DNA from: Syngnathus acus
Taxonomy: Eukaryota > Chordata > Actinopteri > Syngnathiformes > Syngnathidae
Direction: 5' to 3'
Length of the DNA: 64,000 bases
Assembly (NCBI RefSeq): GCF_901709675.1
Contig: NC_051095.1
Span: forward strand, 6,509,956 to 6,573,955
Shown: one piece after another, positions 1-10,234 of the stretch
How positions within the stretch are numbered: position 1 is the first letter of the stretch
Layout of the letters: every line of letters begins with the position of its first letter
Made by a program: the position numbers and the translations under genes
The notes under the pieces: generated by a model
What the model was told of the DNA's origin: nothing
The model's database searches: none
What the model saw: only the letters and a program-made list of their open reading frames with translations

Positions 1-1899
1 TACCAACTCGATGCCCGCCACCACCTCGTAAACCCCCTCGATGCGTCCAATCCAGCGAATCACACCGTAAAGCGGCGGATCATTCACTTCCACCATGGAG
101 CCCACCTCCAGGACTTCCCTATCATCCACGGCCTCTTCTCGGTCCACATCTGGCGAAATGGGCGGCGCGTGCATGCCGTTCGCGCGCGGTGCCACCGCCA
201 GGTCAAAGGGTTTGGGAGGCGGCTGCGGCGGCGGAGGCAGGGAATCATAGGCCGGCTTTGGTGGTGGGAGAGGAGGAACGGATTTAAAGGGTTTTACGGC
301 GGGTGGCAACAGGGCCACTTTGGAGGCGGAGGTGGGTGCCAACGCAGTGGGCAGTTTGGCGGCAGGTGGCGAAGTCTTTGTGATGGATTTGAGGACTTGG
401 GCCGGAGGGATGGCGCCATGCGGCGACTCTGACGACAACAGTGAGCCATTATTTGTAAACAATTCAACAAAAAGCAGGGCAAAAGCTGCCTTTGTTAATT
501 CATTATGGTTATATTGTCAAATTCAAGGCCCAGAGGGTAGGTCTGGAATTGTTTCATTTCATTGAAGAAAAAAAAAAAAAAAAAAAAAAAAAAGACTACC
601 TGGGGACACTTTTGAGGACAGCACCAGTTTTCCATACAGGGCAGAAGGAATTTGGCAGAGCTTCTCTCCTCTGTAAAGGCCGTCCCAGTTGCCGGTGGGA
701 GTGTCCTGAAACATAAAACGGCAAATGATTAACACTTTGGCCATGGATTAAAACATGTCAGCAATGTCTGAAGCAACTGACCAGCAAGATGCCCACGTGT
801 ATCGAATACGAGGGCTGACGGGGTAGCGGCCCACAGAAGCGCACCTCTCCACTCACGGCCAAACTATCCACGGTGACCCGCTGACCTACATCGAACGGCA
901 GGGGAGTCGGATGATGAGTTCTGGTAGGCGCCTGCTCGTCCGATCCGCTGGAATTCTGAGAGTGAGTGGGAATTGAGGCCAGAGGCAGGTGGACGCCGCC
1001 GGGCGGCTGGACGTGTGTGGGGCGACTGTCGTTGTGAAGGTTGCGGACGGTGCTGCGACGGGGGGGCTTCTTTCTTTCTAGGCCGTCCGCCTCGTTGCCG
1101 CTGGACCAGTGTCTGACCTTGATGTGGCTGACTGGCAAGAAGGCAGCGGAGCCGTCAGGGCAGTTGAAGTGCCCGCTGCCACTGCCCTTGCCTTTGCCCA
1201 CCGCGGAGCCCTGCGCCCGCAAAGAGGCGATTGAACCACCTGACTAATAAAAGATTAAACAGAAGCGACATTGTACGCTCACGACTTTACCTTGAGTTGC
1301 ACCCCAAAATACTGAGGTGTGCTCCCTTCCGTCAGCGGCCCGACATATTTGAGTTCGGCCTCGCAGAGCTCGTCCGCTTGGTCCATTTGGACCCACAGGG
1401 GCGTGCCAACGGGCAAGTTGGCCAATTTGTACAGCTCCTCACGATTGCCTGGTCGGGGGATGGAGGACATGACAAAAGCTCCTGTTGAACATTTCTGCGG
1501 TCCGTTCATAACTCACGTAGTAGTTCCAGGCGAGCCTCTTGGACCACAGGCTCCAACAGGCCGACACAGTCAGTTGGAACTTCAAGCAGGACCCTTTTGT
1601 CCAGTTGTACCAGTATGTCAAGTTCCAGCACCTGAAGAGGGGACACAACTATTAGACATAATTACACCCTAAGTACCTGTAGCTGCAGAGGAAGTGTGAA
1701 AATATTTCAAAATGATGCTCACTGTTACCTTGACATATAGAAAATCAACACTACTCCGACTCGATTGCATGTCCAAGCACATGACCCCCCGCGGAAGCAC
1801 AATGGTACCTTCCGAATGCACCTGGACTCGTTGTTCGGTCGACAGTAAGAATATTTTTGGGGGGCGTCGTTTCCTTCTTATGTCATGGGGTCCGGACAT
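1..1899 (-). CDS. cyld: CYLD-like deubiquitinase, N-terminal half (3' part lies off the left edge)
   Basis: This is a CYLD-family gene; CYLD removes K63- and M1-linked ubiquitin in NF-kB and cell-death signalling. Six coding exons read in one frame for 480 codons: 1729-1899, 1517-1631, 1291-1481, 782-1210, 600-705 and 1-428 (continuing). The start is the ATG at 1899, MSGPHD. Three CAP-Gly-type modules are visible: [20 protein letters not shown] in exon 3 running into exon 4 (GHFNCPDG), [20 protein letters not shown] through GNWDG at the exon 4/5 junction, and [20 protein letters not shown] at the edge. The third module in human CYLD carries the same GVIRWIG core and sits next to the NEMO-binding region. 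A Pro/Ala-rich linker (27-428) precedes it. The catalytic USP domain is outside the window. The N-terminus is shorter and more divergent than human CYLD, so this may be the less conserved teleost copy (cylda or cyldb not resolved). Family assignment is strong; the first exon is less certain. Confidence 0.85.
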
Positions 1900-3700
1900 A
1901 TTTCGTCTGGTTACTCGCAGCTGGTCAAAAGCGAAAGGAAAGTTTTTACTTATGCTTTTCGATGAATAGGTGAGCCCGAACTCCACGATCCGACTAATCG
2001 CAATACAGGTTCACATTCATCGTGCCAGACATTTTTCACCTGTCGTTAAGATTGCCTGTGACGAGGAATATCAAAGCGACACATTCTTAGTACAAAGATA
2101 GAGGTTTTCGCAGGTTAAAAAACGTATTTTCGAAGAACTTACCAACTCAAGTGTCAATCACTCAAAAGTCAGGAACTCTCACAACAAACCGAACGATAAA
2201 GCCGGAAGAATGGAGACTGCCAGCAGTGCCAACCAATGAAAAGACAGAAAAGTTCCACAGCCAATCAAGTTAAAGATGGGCGTTTCTTAAAAAAAAAAAA
2301 AAAAAAAGGCTTCTTTAACGCACAAGGTTTATAATATTGATAGTCAAATAATTGTTATTCGGAACCACCAATATTTTGTTTATTAAACGTACATAATAGA
2401 TTATTTTACCTTGAAATGAATGGGCATTTTAAATCTGTTTCCATCTATGAAATCAATTTTAGATACACCAACCATATGCTATGGAACAAAAGTATATTTG
2501 CATATTTATGCACAGAATACATCATATGCCTTTATTTATAGTTTAACTTAATTAGTTCATAAATAGTAGTTTCACATTGTGTACAACATCAATATCTAAA
2601 AACATAAAATATACATAATCTAATAGATAGCTATTTGCATTGCAATTATAATCTAACAGCAATTTCCAACGCTTCATTGGTGTGGTGCCAACAGTATTTT
2701 ATAAAGTATGTACCTGAAAGCAATGGTTGAGTGAAAGTGCAAGTATCTTTACAGAAAAGAACATTGGTAAAAGTTGGTCATTTTGTATAAAATCACTTGA
2801 GTACAATTTATTTATATAAAATGTACTTACAATATTGGATGTATTAAAAAAATAAGTAGTCATATTTTTCATGATGTTTTTATCTATTTTAATATAATTA
2901 ATTATTTAATAATATTAATTAGAATAGTTTTCTTCAGTTGTCTGCATATTGGGCCCACATGAGTAAAGTTACCCAGGTCATCGCACGGCACTGGTGTGTG
3001 TGAATCACTGAATTAAATGTTCAAATTGTGCATAAATTAAAGCTAAAGTCCCAATGATCGTCACACACACACCTGGGTGTGGTGAAATTTGTCCTCTGCA
3101 TTTAACCCATCCCCGTGTGATTTTAATCCATCCCCTGGGGGAGAGGGGAGCAGTGAGCAGCAGCGGTGCCGCGCTCGGGAATCAGTTGGTGATCTAACCC
3201 CCCAATTCCAACCCTTAATGCTGAGTGCCAAGCAGGGAGGCAATGGGTCCCATTTTTATAGTCTTTGGTATGACCCGGCCGGGGTTTGAACCCACAACCT
3301 TCCAGTCTCAGGGTGGACACTCTACCACTAGAGCCACTGAGCTGGCTAATGTTACAGTCTTACATTTAAAATAAAATCTATTTGTTGAGGTGGCACGGTG
3401 TAAAGACTTTCAGAACCACTGATGCAGACAATTTCACATTCAACACAAATTATCCTTCATGTAAATCAGCAAACTGTCATTGATCTGATGTTTGGGGGGA
3501 AAAAAAGTATTCATATGCAAATACAGCCAAAGTAACATGATCATTCAACTGATCAGGATCATATTTAGTGTCTCATGCCAAGACGGCAGGCAGTCAGCAG
3601 CAGGGCGAGACGGTGGCACCGTCGCCATAGCCAGCACGAGACGGCAACGGGCTCCTTGCGAAGGTCTGTTTCAAACCGCACCGACTACAAACTGCGGTGG
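1900..3700. other. Intergenic, CYLD 5' flank and ADCY 3' flank
   Basis: No coding signal was found. About 1900-2260 is the upstream flank and probable 5' UTR/promoter of the CYLD-like gene. 2290-2960 is strongly AT-rich, with no ORF or recognisable RNA gene. A fish SINE lies at 3035-3347 and is listed separately. The stretch 3350-3700 should contain the 3' UTR of the adenylate cyclase. Confidence 0.6.
3035..3347 (-). mobile_element. tRNA-derived SINE (V-SINE-like)
   Basis: On the minus strand the element begins with a tRNA-like head. It has an A-box-like TGGCTCTAGTGGTAGAGTG and a B-box-like GGTTCAAACCCC. A central block common in fish SINEs follows (CTGCTGCTCACTGCTCCCC, then GGGTTAAATGCAGAGGACAA), and it ends with a tail reading GACGATCATTGGGACTTT. 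Boundaries are approximate because no clean target-site duplication was identified. The V-SINE label rests on the type of central block and is an inference. Confidence 0.75.
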
Positions 3701-6700
3701 TCAGAAGTCCGGAGATGACTGCTCTGCATTGACGAAGAATGTGGTCAGTTCACCTTTGCCCTTGACGTTGATGACTCCTCGGCGCGTGACGCCGTAGCCC
3801 ACACTCTGGACCACCTGGGCTGTTTCCTCTGTGACCTAGACACAAAGACGGGAGCGGTCAAGCCGGGCAAGGAGACGGGTTAGTGGCGAGTGGACTGACC
3901 TGGATCTTGTCCAACACTCCCGTACTGTCCATCCTGCTGGCCACGTTGACCGAGTTTCCCCAGATATCGTACTGCGGTTTATGAGCCCCGATGACTCCGG
4001 CAATGACCGGGCCCTGGTTTATTCCTGACGATAGATATTGAGCAGTCAATTCTTTCATTGCAGATTAAAAAGATGGATGTTCAAAACCGGTCAATTTGGA
4101 GATCATGACGGCGGGGAAACGGTCTCACCAATCCGCAGTTTGAAGTTGTTGAAGCAATCGGTGTTGATGTGCTCCAGACTGCTCATTAAAGCAAAGGCAA
4201 ACTCCACCATGGAGCGCACGTGACTGTAGGACAAGTCGCATTCCTGCAAAGGGAGCCGGAAAGAGGTGGTTTCAGGTATCAGAGGATGTGATCCTTTGTG
4301 ACCAATATACCTTTCTGTCATCTGATGATTGCGTCAGCCCCGTAGCCGCCATGTACGTGGTGCCGATGGTCTTGATCTTCTCCACCGAAGAAAATTTCGG
4401 TTTGGATAGAAGCTGGGCAACCGAGTGACACGAAAGAAGGTGAAGCCGGGCGTACGTTTTGGAAAGAAACACTCCGACGTTACCTCGTCAAAGGTGATGA
4501 TGATCTCGTTGAGTAAACGTAAACACTCCAGACCGTCTCTGGTGGCGCTGCTCTCGCTGTAGAACTCTTTAAACTGAGGCACGGAGGCGAACATGATGCA
4601 CACGCACTCGTACGACTGACTGTACAGGTCCTGAAATCAAAGACAGCCCATCAAATTTCAGCGGCAAGTCAAATTGTTTTTTATAGCACCAATTCGGAAT
4701 AGAAATAACAAGCACAGCGTTTGTCAAAAACAGCCGTTACATTCTCAGGATAGTTGAAACGTTTCAAAAAGAAAAATGAATGAATCACCTGATTACGGAC
4801 AGTTTTTTCCATGAAGAAGGAGGCCACATGAAACGGCAGAACGTTATGGAGGAGAAGCTTGTTGACATTCTCCACGGTCTCCATTTCCTCTTGTTCCAAC
4901 TTGAAACAGTGTTCCAACAGGAAATCCACGCGGCAGCCCAGCTCATCCTGATTAAATGATTGACTGAATGTTTTACTTTGAAAAAGGAAGTGACGCACGC
5001 AAGGACGCATCCACGCACCTGTCTGGCCAGTATGAGGCAGACAATATAAAAAATGACCAACCAAACCCCAGACATGATCTGAGGGTCCTTCAGCACACCG
5101 GGCCTGGGAAGGGAGGCACAGATGGAAATGAATCAGAGAGCATCATTCCAAGGGGCACCTCGTGGGTGTCAGAAAAGACCGCACGCTCACTTGATGGTGT
5201 TGTTGTACAGCAGGTCGACGAGGCAGAACGAGCGGTCGGCGTACACGTGGAGGAAGAGGGCCAAGTAAACCACCACGGCCAGCGTGAGGAGCAGAGCCTT
5301 CACCGACAGACATATCCTGACAAAGACGATGACTCCGAGCATGGCCAGCAAGCAGCAGTACAGGTAGTACTGGATGGATGGATGGATGGATGGATGGATG
5401 GATGGATGGATGGATGGACAGAAAGACAGTTTGAGCATGTATTCTACATTTTGATTTATTCGTGTACTCTTTTACGAGTCAAGATTAAAAAGTGCGGAAG
5501 ATTTATCGCGTTAGTCAGATCTACAACAAATGCTCAAATGTTTGCACACCACGAGGAGCCTGCATGCTCATTGGTAACTCACAGGCGTAATGTGGAGTTT
5601 GAGACCCTCCAGCGCGCTCCTGTCGCTAATTTCCGTGCAGTTGCTTCCTGGGATGAAGACCTGAGGAAGTGCAATAAAAAAAAAAAAAAAAAAAAAAGAA
5701 GGAATAACTAAACGTGGGAATGCTGCCGCCAACGTTGCTAATGAGGCAAAAATAATTTCCACAAGACGAAGATGATAATGATTTGCTATCAAACAGTGTC
5801 ATGATAAAATGCGCTCTCACTTATTTCTTTTTTTAACAAGAAGATAAATAATAACTTTGCTCGGAGGCCGGTATGCATCAATTCTATTTCTCTTCATTTC
5901 AAAATCAATCCTTGCGCTGCTTCACAAACAGGCTGGAAATGAATCAAGTTTATGAAGAGAGGTTCCACTGTATAATTTGGAATGAAAGCAAAAAGGCTCA
6001 CAAAGTTGAGGATGGCCATTAGCAGCGTGATGAGCAAACTCAAGCACACGATAAACAGCCGCAGCGCCGCCCTGGTGGAGACCCCAGGAGAAAATCCTGA
6101 TATACAATTATTGCATGTCTTGGAATGCCATTTCTGAAGACAAAACAGAAAGGAATATAAATATTAAATACCCATTGTCATGTTTTTTGTTTTGGTGAGT
6201 TTGACCAAGCATACCTGCATGTAGCCGCAGAACGTGATGGACAAAAGAAGCACCATCACAGCAAATGTGGCGCTGTAGGACACGGCCAATTCAAAGTTCC
6301 TGGCAAGTACGCAAACACATTTGTAAGAAAAAACAAAACAAAAAAAACACACAAATCCACTCTTGCGAATAATATCGCGGGGCGTCATTCACCTGTCAGA
6401 AACAAGTATCTGGACAGCAAAAAGGGTGACAAAGACGAAAGCGAGGCAACTCATGGACTGGTGTAAGCCTTTCACTTCCGACAGGCGAAACTGTAACAAA
6501 TACGAGACGTGAGATCAAGACGCCACAGAGGCCGGCTTCCTCACTTCCTGTTGGACGAGTGGCACGACCTGCTTCTCCAGGCGCACGTCATTGAACAGCA
6601 GCGTCAGACAGTTGAGTCGCTTGGCCCTCCTCCTGCGGAACACACGCACATACAGATCAGAGAGAGACAGCGAGAGGCAACGAGAGATTTGGGAAAAACC

Positions 6701-8035
6701 TCAAAGCTACCCTGCGGTGTCCATCGTGTCCAGCGACCCCCTCACGCAGTGATCTACAAACAAACTGAGACAAAACAATGACTACATTACAGAGGAAACA
6801 TTCTGGGCATGTTTTGGTGAGTAGTTATTTTGCTTCTGCATTAAAAACCTCAAGCAAGCATACCTGGATGGGCTGTTCTGACAAAGTGGTCTTTCCTGAG
6901 GCAGACAGAAATTTTCCAATCACGACACATGATGGCAAAAAGTGGCGCTTGTAGCGTGTGCTCAACATACAGCGGACGACTGCTGCTGGTTCACGGTGAC
7001 CTCGTTGATCTTCTTGGACAACTCAGCTTGATGGTTGTTGAGTTCTGCGAAGGGTCGGACGTTCTGCCACGACTGAAGGTACATGCGCATGGACGCCCGT
7101 TGCCTGTTCTCGACTGTGCCAAGAAGGTTGCCGGCCTGGGAAATAAAAAGCCACGCCGTCACACTCTTGCGTGTCCCGCCGCAGAATGCCGCACCAACGC
7201 CAACCGTTTGCGCTCTTTGGAGCGAGCTCTCCGAGTTGTTGGGGTCCAGCACCAGGTAGGTTTGTCTCCCTTGAAGAAGAGGATTCCGACTCCCCCCGTC
7301 GCCATCCTCCACTTGGAACGCTCCGTTCAAGTGTTGCAGAGTCTCTTGAGTGATGTGAACTCGCCTAGTAGACGTGAAAATCACACGTTTGTTGCCTTTC
7401 ATTACAGAAAAGCCAAAAGGAGACTATCCTCACTCACCCGGGAACACCTCCAGACTCCATGTGATTGGCTAGCGTAACGTCATGTGACCAGACGTCGTAC
7501 TGCCATTTTTGCAAGCCGATCACGCCCGAGAGCACGTTGCCCGTGTGCACGCCAACACGCATGCTGAGTTCCACTCCGGTGGCCTCTCGAAGTTTACTGA
7601 AATCCAAGAAAAGGTGAATAGTTGGAGCTTGACACTGAACAATGGACACCTTGCTGGCTGTGAATAATTGACGCCCAGTACAAAAAGAAAATGACAATGT
7701 GAAGTTATTTTTTTTTTCTCTCTAAACAAATCAAAAATTTGCAAAAGAATTCAAATGGAGCAAACAACAAAGTGAGAAAGGTTGGAGCAAGTATAGGATG
7801 TACAGAGGAAGTTGATGGTCTCGCCATGCAAATGAGCCAACCTGATAGCGGTGCACATATCCAAGCCCATTTGAACACAGTTGCTGGCGTGCGTGGAGAT
7901 CGGGTCAGGCAGACCCGACACGCAGTAGTAGCAGTCGCCCAAGATTTTAATGCGAAGGCAGCTGTTTTTCTGTACAGAGTAACAGCATATGTGGCAAATG
8001 TAATGGCGTGCCTTCAAACAAACAAACAAACACAC

Positions 8036-8067
<32 letters not shown>

Positions 8068-8204
8068 TCTTGGAGTGGACATGGCGATACCTGGGCGATG
8101 TCGTCAAACCTGCCGAAGAGCTTGTTGAGGACAGCGACAAGCTCCTCTGGTGAGCAGCTGCTGGCGAGCCTGGTGAAGCCCACAATATCTGCGTACAGAA
8201 TGCT

Positions 8205-8242
<38 letters not shown>

Positions 8243-10234
8243 TATACAAGATGGAAAGCAGAACAGCTTTTGGACGGTTTCCCTCCTCACCTGACGTCTT
8301 TGTGCTGCCGTATGTAGAGGCTGTGGAAGTTGCGTTTATTTTCTTTCTCTTCGATGGGCTTGGTCAGCCTCTTGATCGCCTCCGTTTTCAGCTCTATGGC
8401 GATGTAACGCGGCAACACCGACAGCAGAAGACGCTCCTAGAAAGAACGAACAACCGTCTTTTTCTCAGCGTCTCGCTAACGAGTCGTTCAATCTGGCAAA
8501 CCGGCTGCCATCACACCTGTTGATATTTCCTGATTTCCTTCTGGGAGCGGACGGCGCTGAATTGCTCTCTCTTCCGATTGGATTTCCTCAGATCGTTTTC
8601 GGTGGTCCACAAATGGAAGACCCCGATGCAGTTCACGCACAAGAACAGCATGCCGTTTGCCACCAGCTGAGGTCCAAATGATGGATTAACACGAGTGCAA
8701 ATGGTAAAAGTGGGTCAAGTTGATTGAAAATATCTTCCCGGTAACCCATATCAACTTGGACGCACCTGCACAGCCAAGTCCGGCGTCTCCGGGCTCGTGA
8801 CCGAGACATAAACACTGATGATGATGATGTGTGAAACGCTGGTCCAAATCCCAACTATGAGAGCCCAGGCCAGTGAAAGCGGCAAAACAGTGTACACGCT
8901 CAGGGACAGGAAGAGGAAGAAGGCCACCTGATGAGGACGGAGGGATGTGAGTTTCTTTCAAACGGGGCCGGGTCACTTGACTTCTCCCCACCTGCTCCCA
9001 TGTTGTGACGGGTCCTCCGGTGAAGATGAAAACAATGGCTGTCATGTACAGCGTCCCCCAGACGAAGAGGGCCAGGGCACCAGCGCAGCGCCTCACGGTG
9101 GCCAGCCATGGCAGGCACACCAGCAGGACGGCACTCAGACACAGGACCACGCCCAACACCGACAGAGCCCCCACGTGGACTTCCACATTCTGTGCACCAA
9201 AGTGAAAATTTTAAATTTAATCGAGCGGCAAAACAGTTTGCAAGGTTGACATCTATTCTGTTTTCTGCACATGTTAAAGTAGCATTTGTTGGAAGGTTTA
9301 GAATAACAATAGCACCTATGCTAATTCACATTAGCTTGACTATGGATTTTTGTGTTATATGTTAGCATGAAGCTAGTGGATATTTGTTATCATATGTTTG
9401 GTTGAACATTTTGGTGTTTAAACCATTTTTAATTCTCTTTTGCATTATTTGCAAGTTGTACAGTAAAGTTCAAGTCAAACTTTAAATTTTGATGCATTCA
9501 AAGGATGCGGGGCACAGATTTTCAATCAACGGAGACGGGGGATGACTGTATTGACACCCCCCTTGATGCCAGACAAACAGATGGACAGGCGCGCGCACAC
9601 ACACACAACTGCAGTTTCTCACCCTTCCCATGGCTGGAATGAGGACTATGATGGCTATACAAAATGCCAAAGACAGCACCAGTCCAGACAACATGGCCGG
9701 TGTCTCCTCCCCACACTGCAAACAGCCCCTGTGAATGGACCTATAGCAGCAGCAGACTGCTTCCGCCACGGTGGGCCGCGACGGTGGGCTTCCATGCTCG
9801 TCTTCATGCTCCGCCGAGTCCTTAGGTGAGCTGCCGTTTTCCTTTTTCGTCCTCGATTTGGAAGCAGGTTTGATTTTTCTCCTTTTATTGAACTGATTCC
9901 CTTGTGGAGTATGTTCCGGGAGGATGTCAGAAAAGCCAGAGTTTCTACTGAGGTCGCCACTGAAAGCAGTGGTGGCGTAGCTAGGGCTGGAGCCGGCGCT
10001 GCCATAGCCCGAGTCGACGGCCCCGCTCTCGGCCGTCCTGCTCGACAAAGAATCCACCGGCAGATGTTCGGGTAGCTGGACGGACGCTTGACTTTGTGAG
10101 AGTTCTGACTGGCTGCCCGACAGTCCTTCAACATCAGCGGTGTCTGCAATGTGGCCAAGTTCCAGCGTATTGATTCCAGTTTGGGCCACGCCATTAACCT
10201 GCAATGCTGCTGCCGCTTCTTGCTCAGGCCGCAT
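3701..10234 (-). CDS. adcy4: Membrane adenylate cyclase, ADCY2/4/7 group, closest to ADCY4
   Basis: This enzyme converts ATP to cAMP at the plasma membrane. About 25 coding exons give about 1190 residues: 9623-10234, 8992-9189, 8766-8927, 8517-8666, 8291-8436, 8091-8202, 7842-7969, 7438-7596, 7205-7364, about 6971-7135, two short exons near 6864-6895 and 6711-6753, 6545-6632, 6393-6490, 6215-6299, 6002-6133, 5583-5660, 5191-5369, 5019-5103, 4789-4947, 4484-4630, 4311-4412, 4129-4243, 3900-4024 and 3701-3835. The C1 domain shows ADIVGF and [11 protein letters not shown], with the metal-binding Asp residues, and [16 protein letters not shown]. The C2 domain shows [28 protein letters not shown] and [11 protein letters not shown]. 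The [11 protein letters not shown] loop and [10 protein letters not shown] favour ADCY4 over ADCY7. The N-terminus before the first membrane segment is about 200 residues, where ADCY4 has about 30. Splicing between 6711 and 6971 has two frame-compatible solutions and is uncertain. The minus-strand order with KHNYN and cerebellin downstream matches human 14q. Confidence 0.9.
5371..5418 (+). repeat. (GGAT)n microsatellite at a splice acceptor of adcy4
   Basis: About twelve GGAT units, reading (ATCC)n in the adcy4 transcript. The tract directly abuts the exon starting at 5369, so its last CCAG unit supplies the 3' splice site. Confidence 0.95.
8032..8067 (+). repeat. (AC)n microsatellite, adcy4 intron 6
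   Basis: A CA/AC tract that reads (UG)n in the adcy4 pre-mRNA, 24 bases beyond the 5' splice site of exon 6 (8091-8202). Confidence 0.95.
8208..8240 (+). repeat. (AC)n microsatellite, adcy4 intron 5
   Basis: The second CA tract, (UG)n in the transcript, ends within a few bases of the 3' splice site of exon 6 (acceptor CAG at about 8203-8205). Exon 6 is thus bracketed by UG repeats on both sides. Confidence 0.95.

Noticed and set aside
3061-3320. Small ORFs on both strands
   Set aside because: They fall inside the tRNA-derived SINE and are translations of its tRNA head and core.
3270-3347. tRNA gene candidate on the minus strand
   Set aside because: A and B boxes are present, but the acceptor stem does not close and the sequence runs straight into a SINE core, so it is the SINE head rather than a tRNA gene.
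8008-8249. ORFs rich in Thr-His or Val-Cys repeats
   Set aside because: Translations of the (CA)n/(TG)n tracts that flank adcy4 exon 6.
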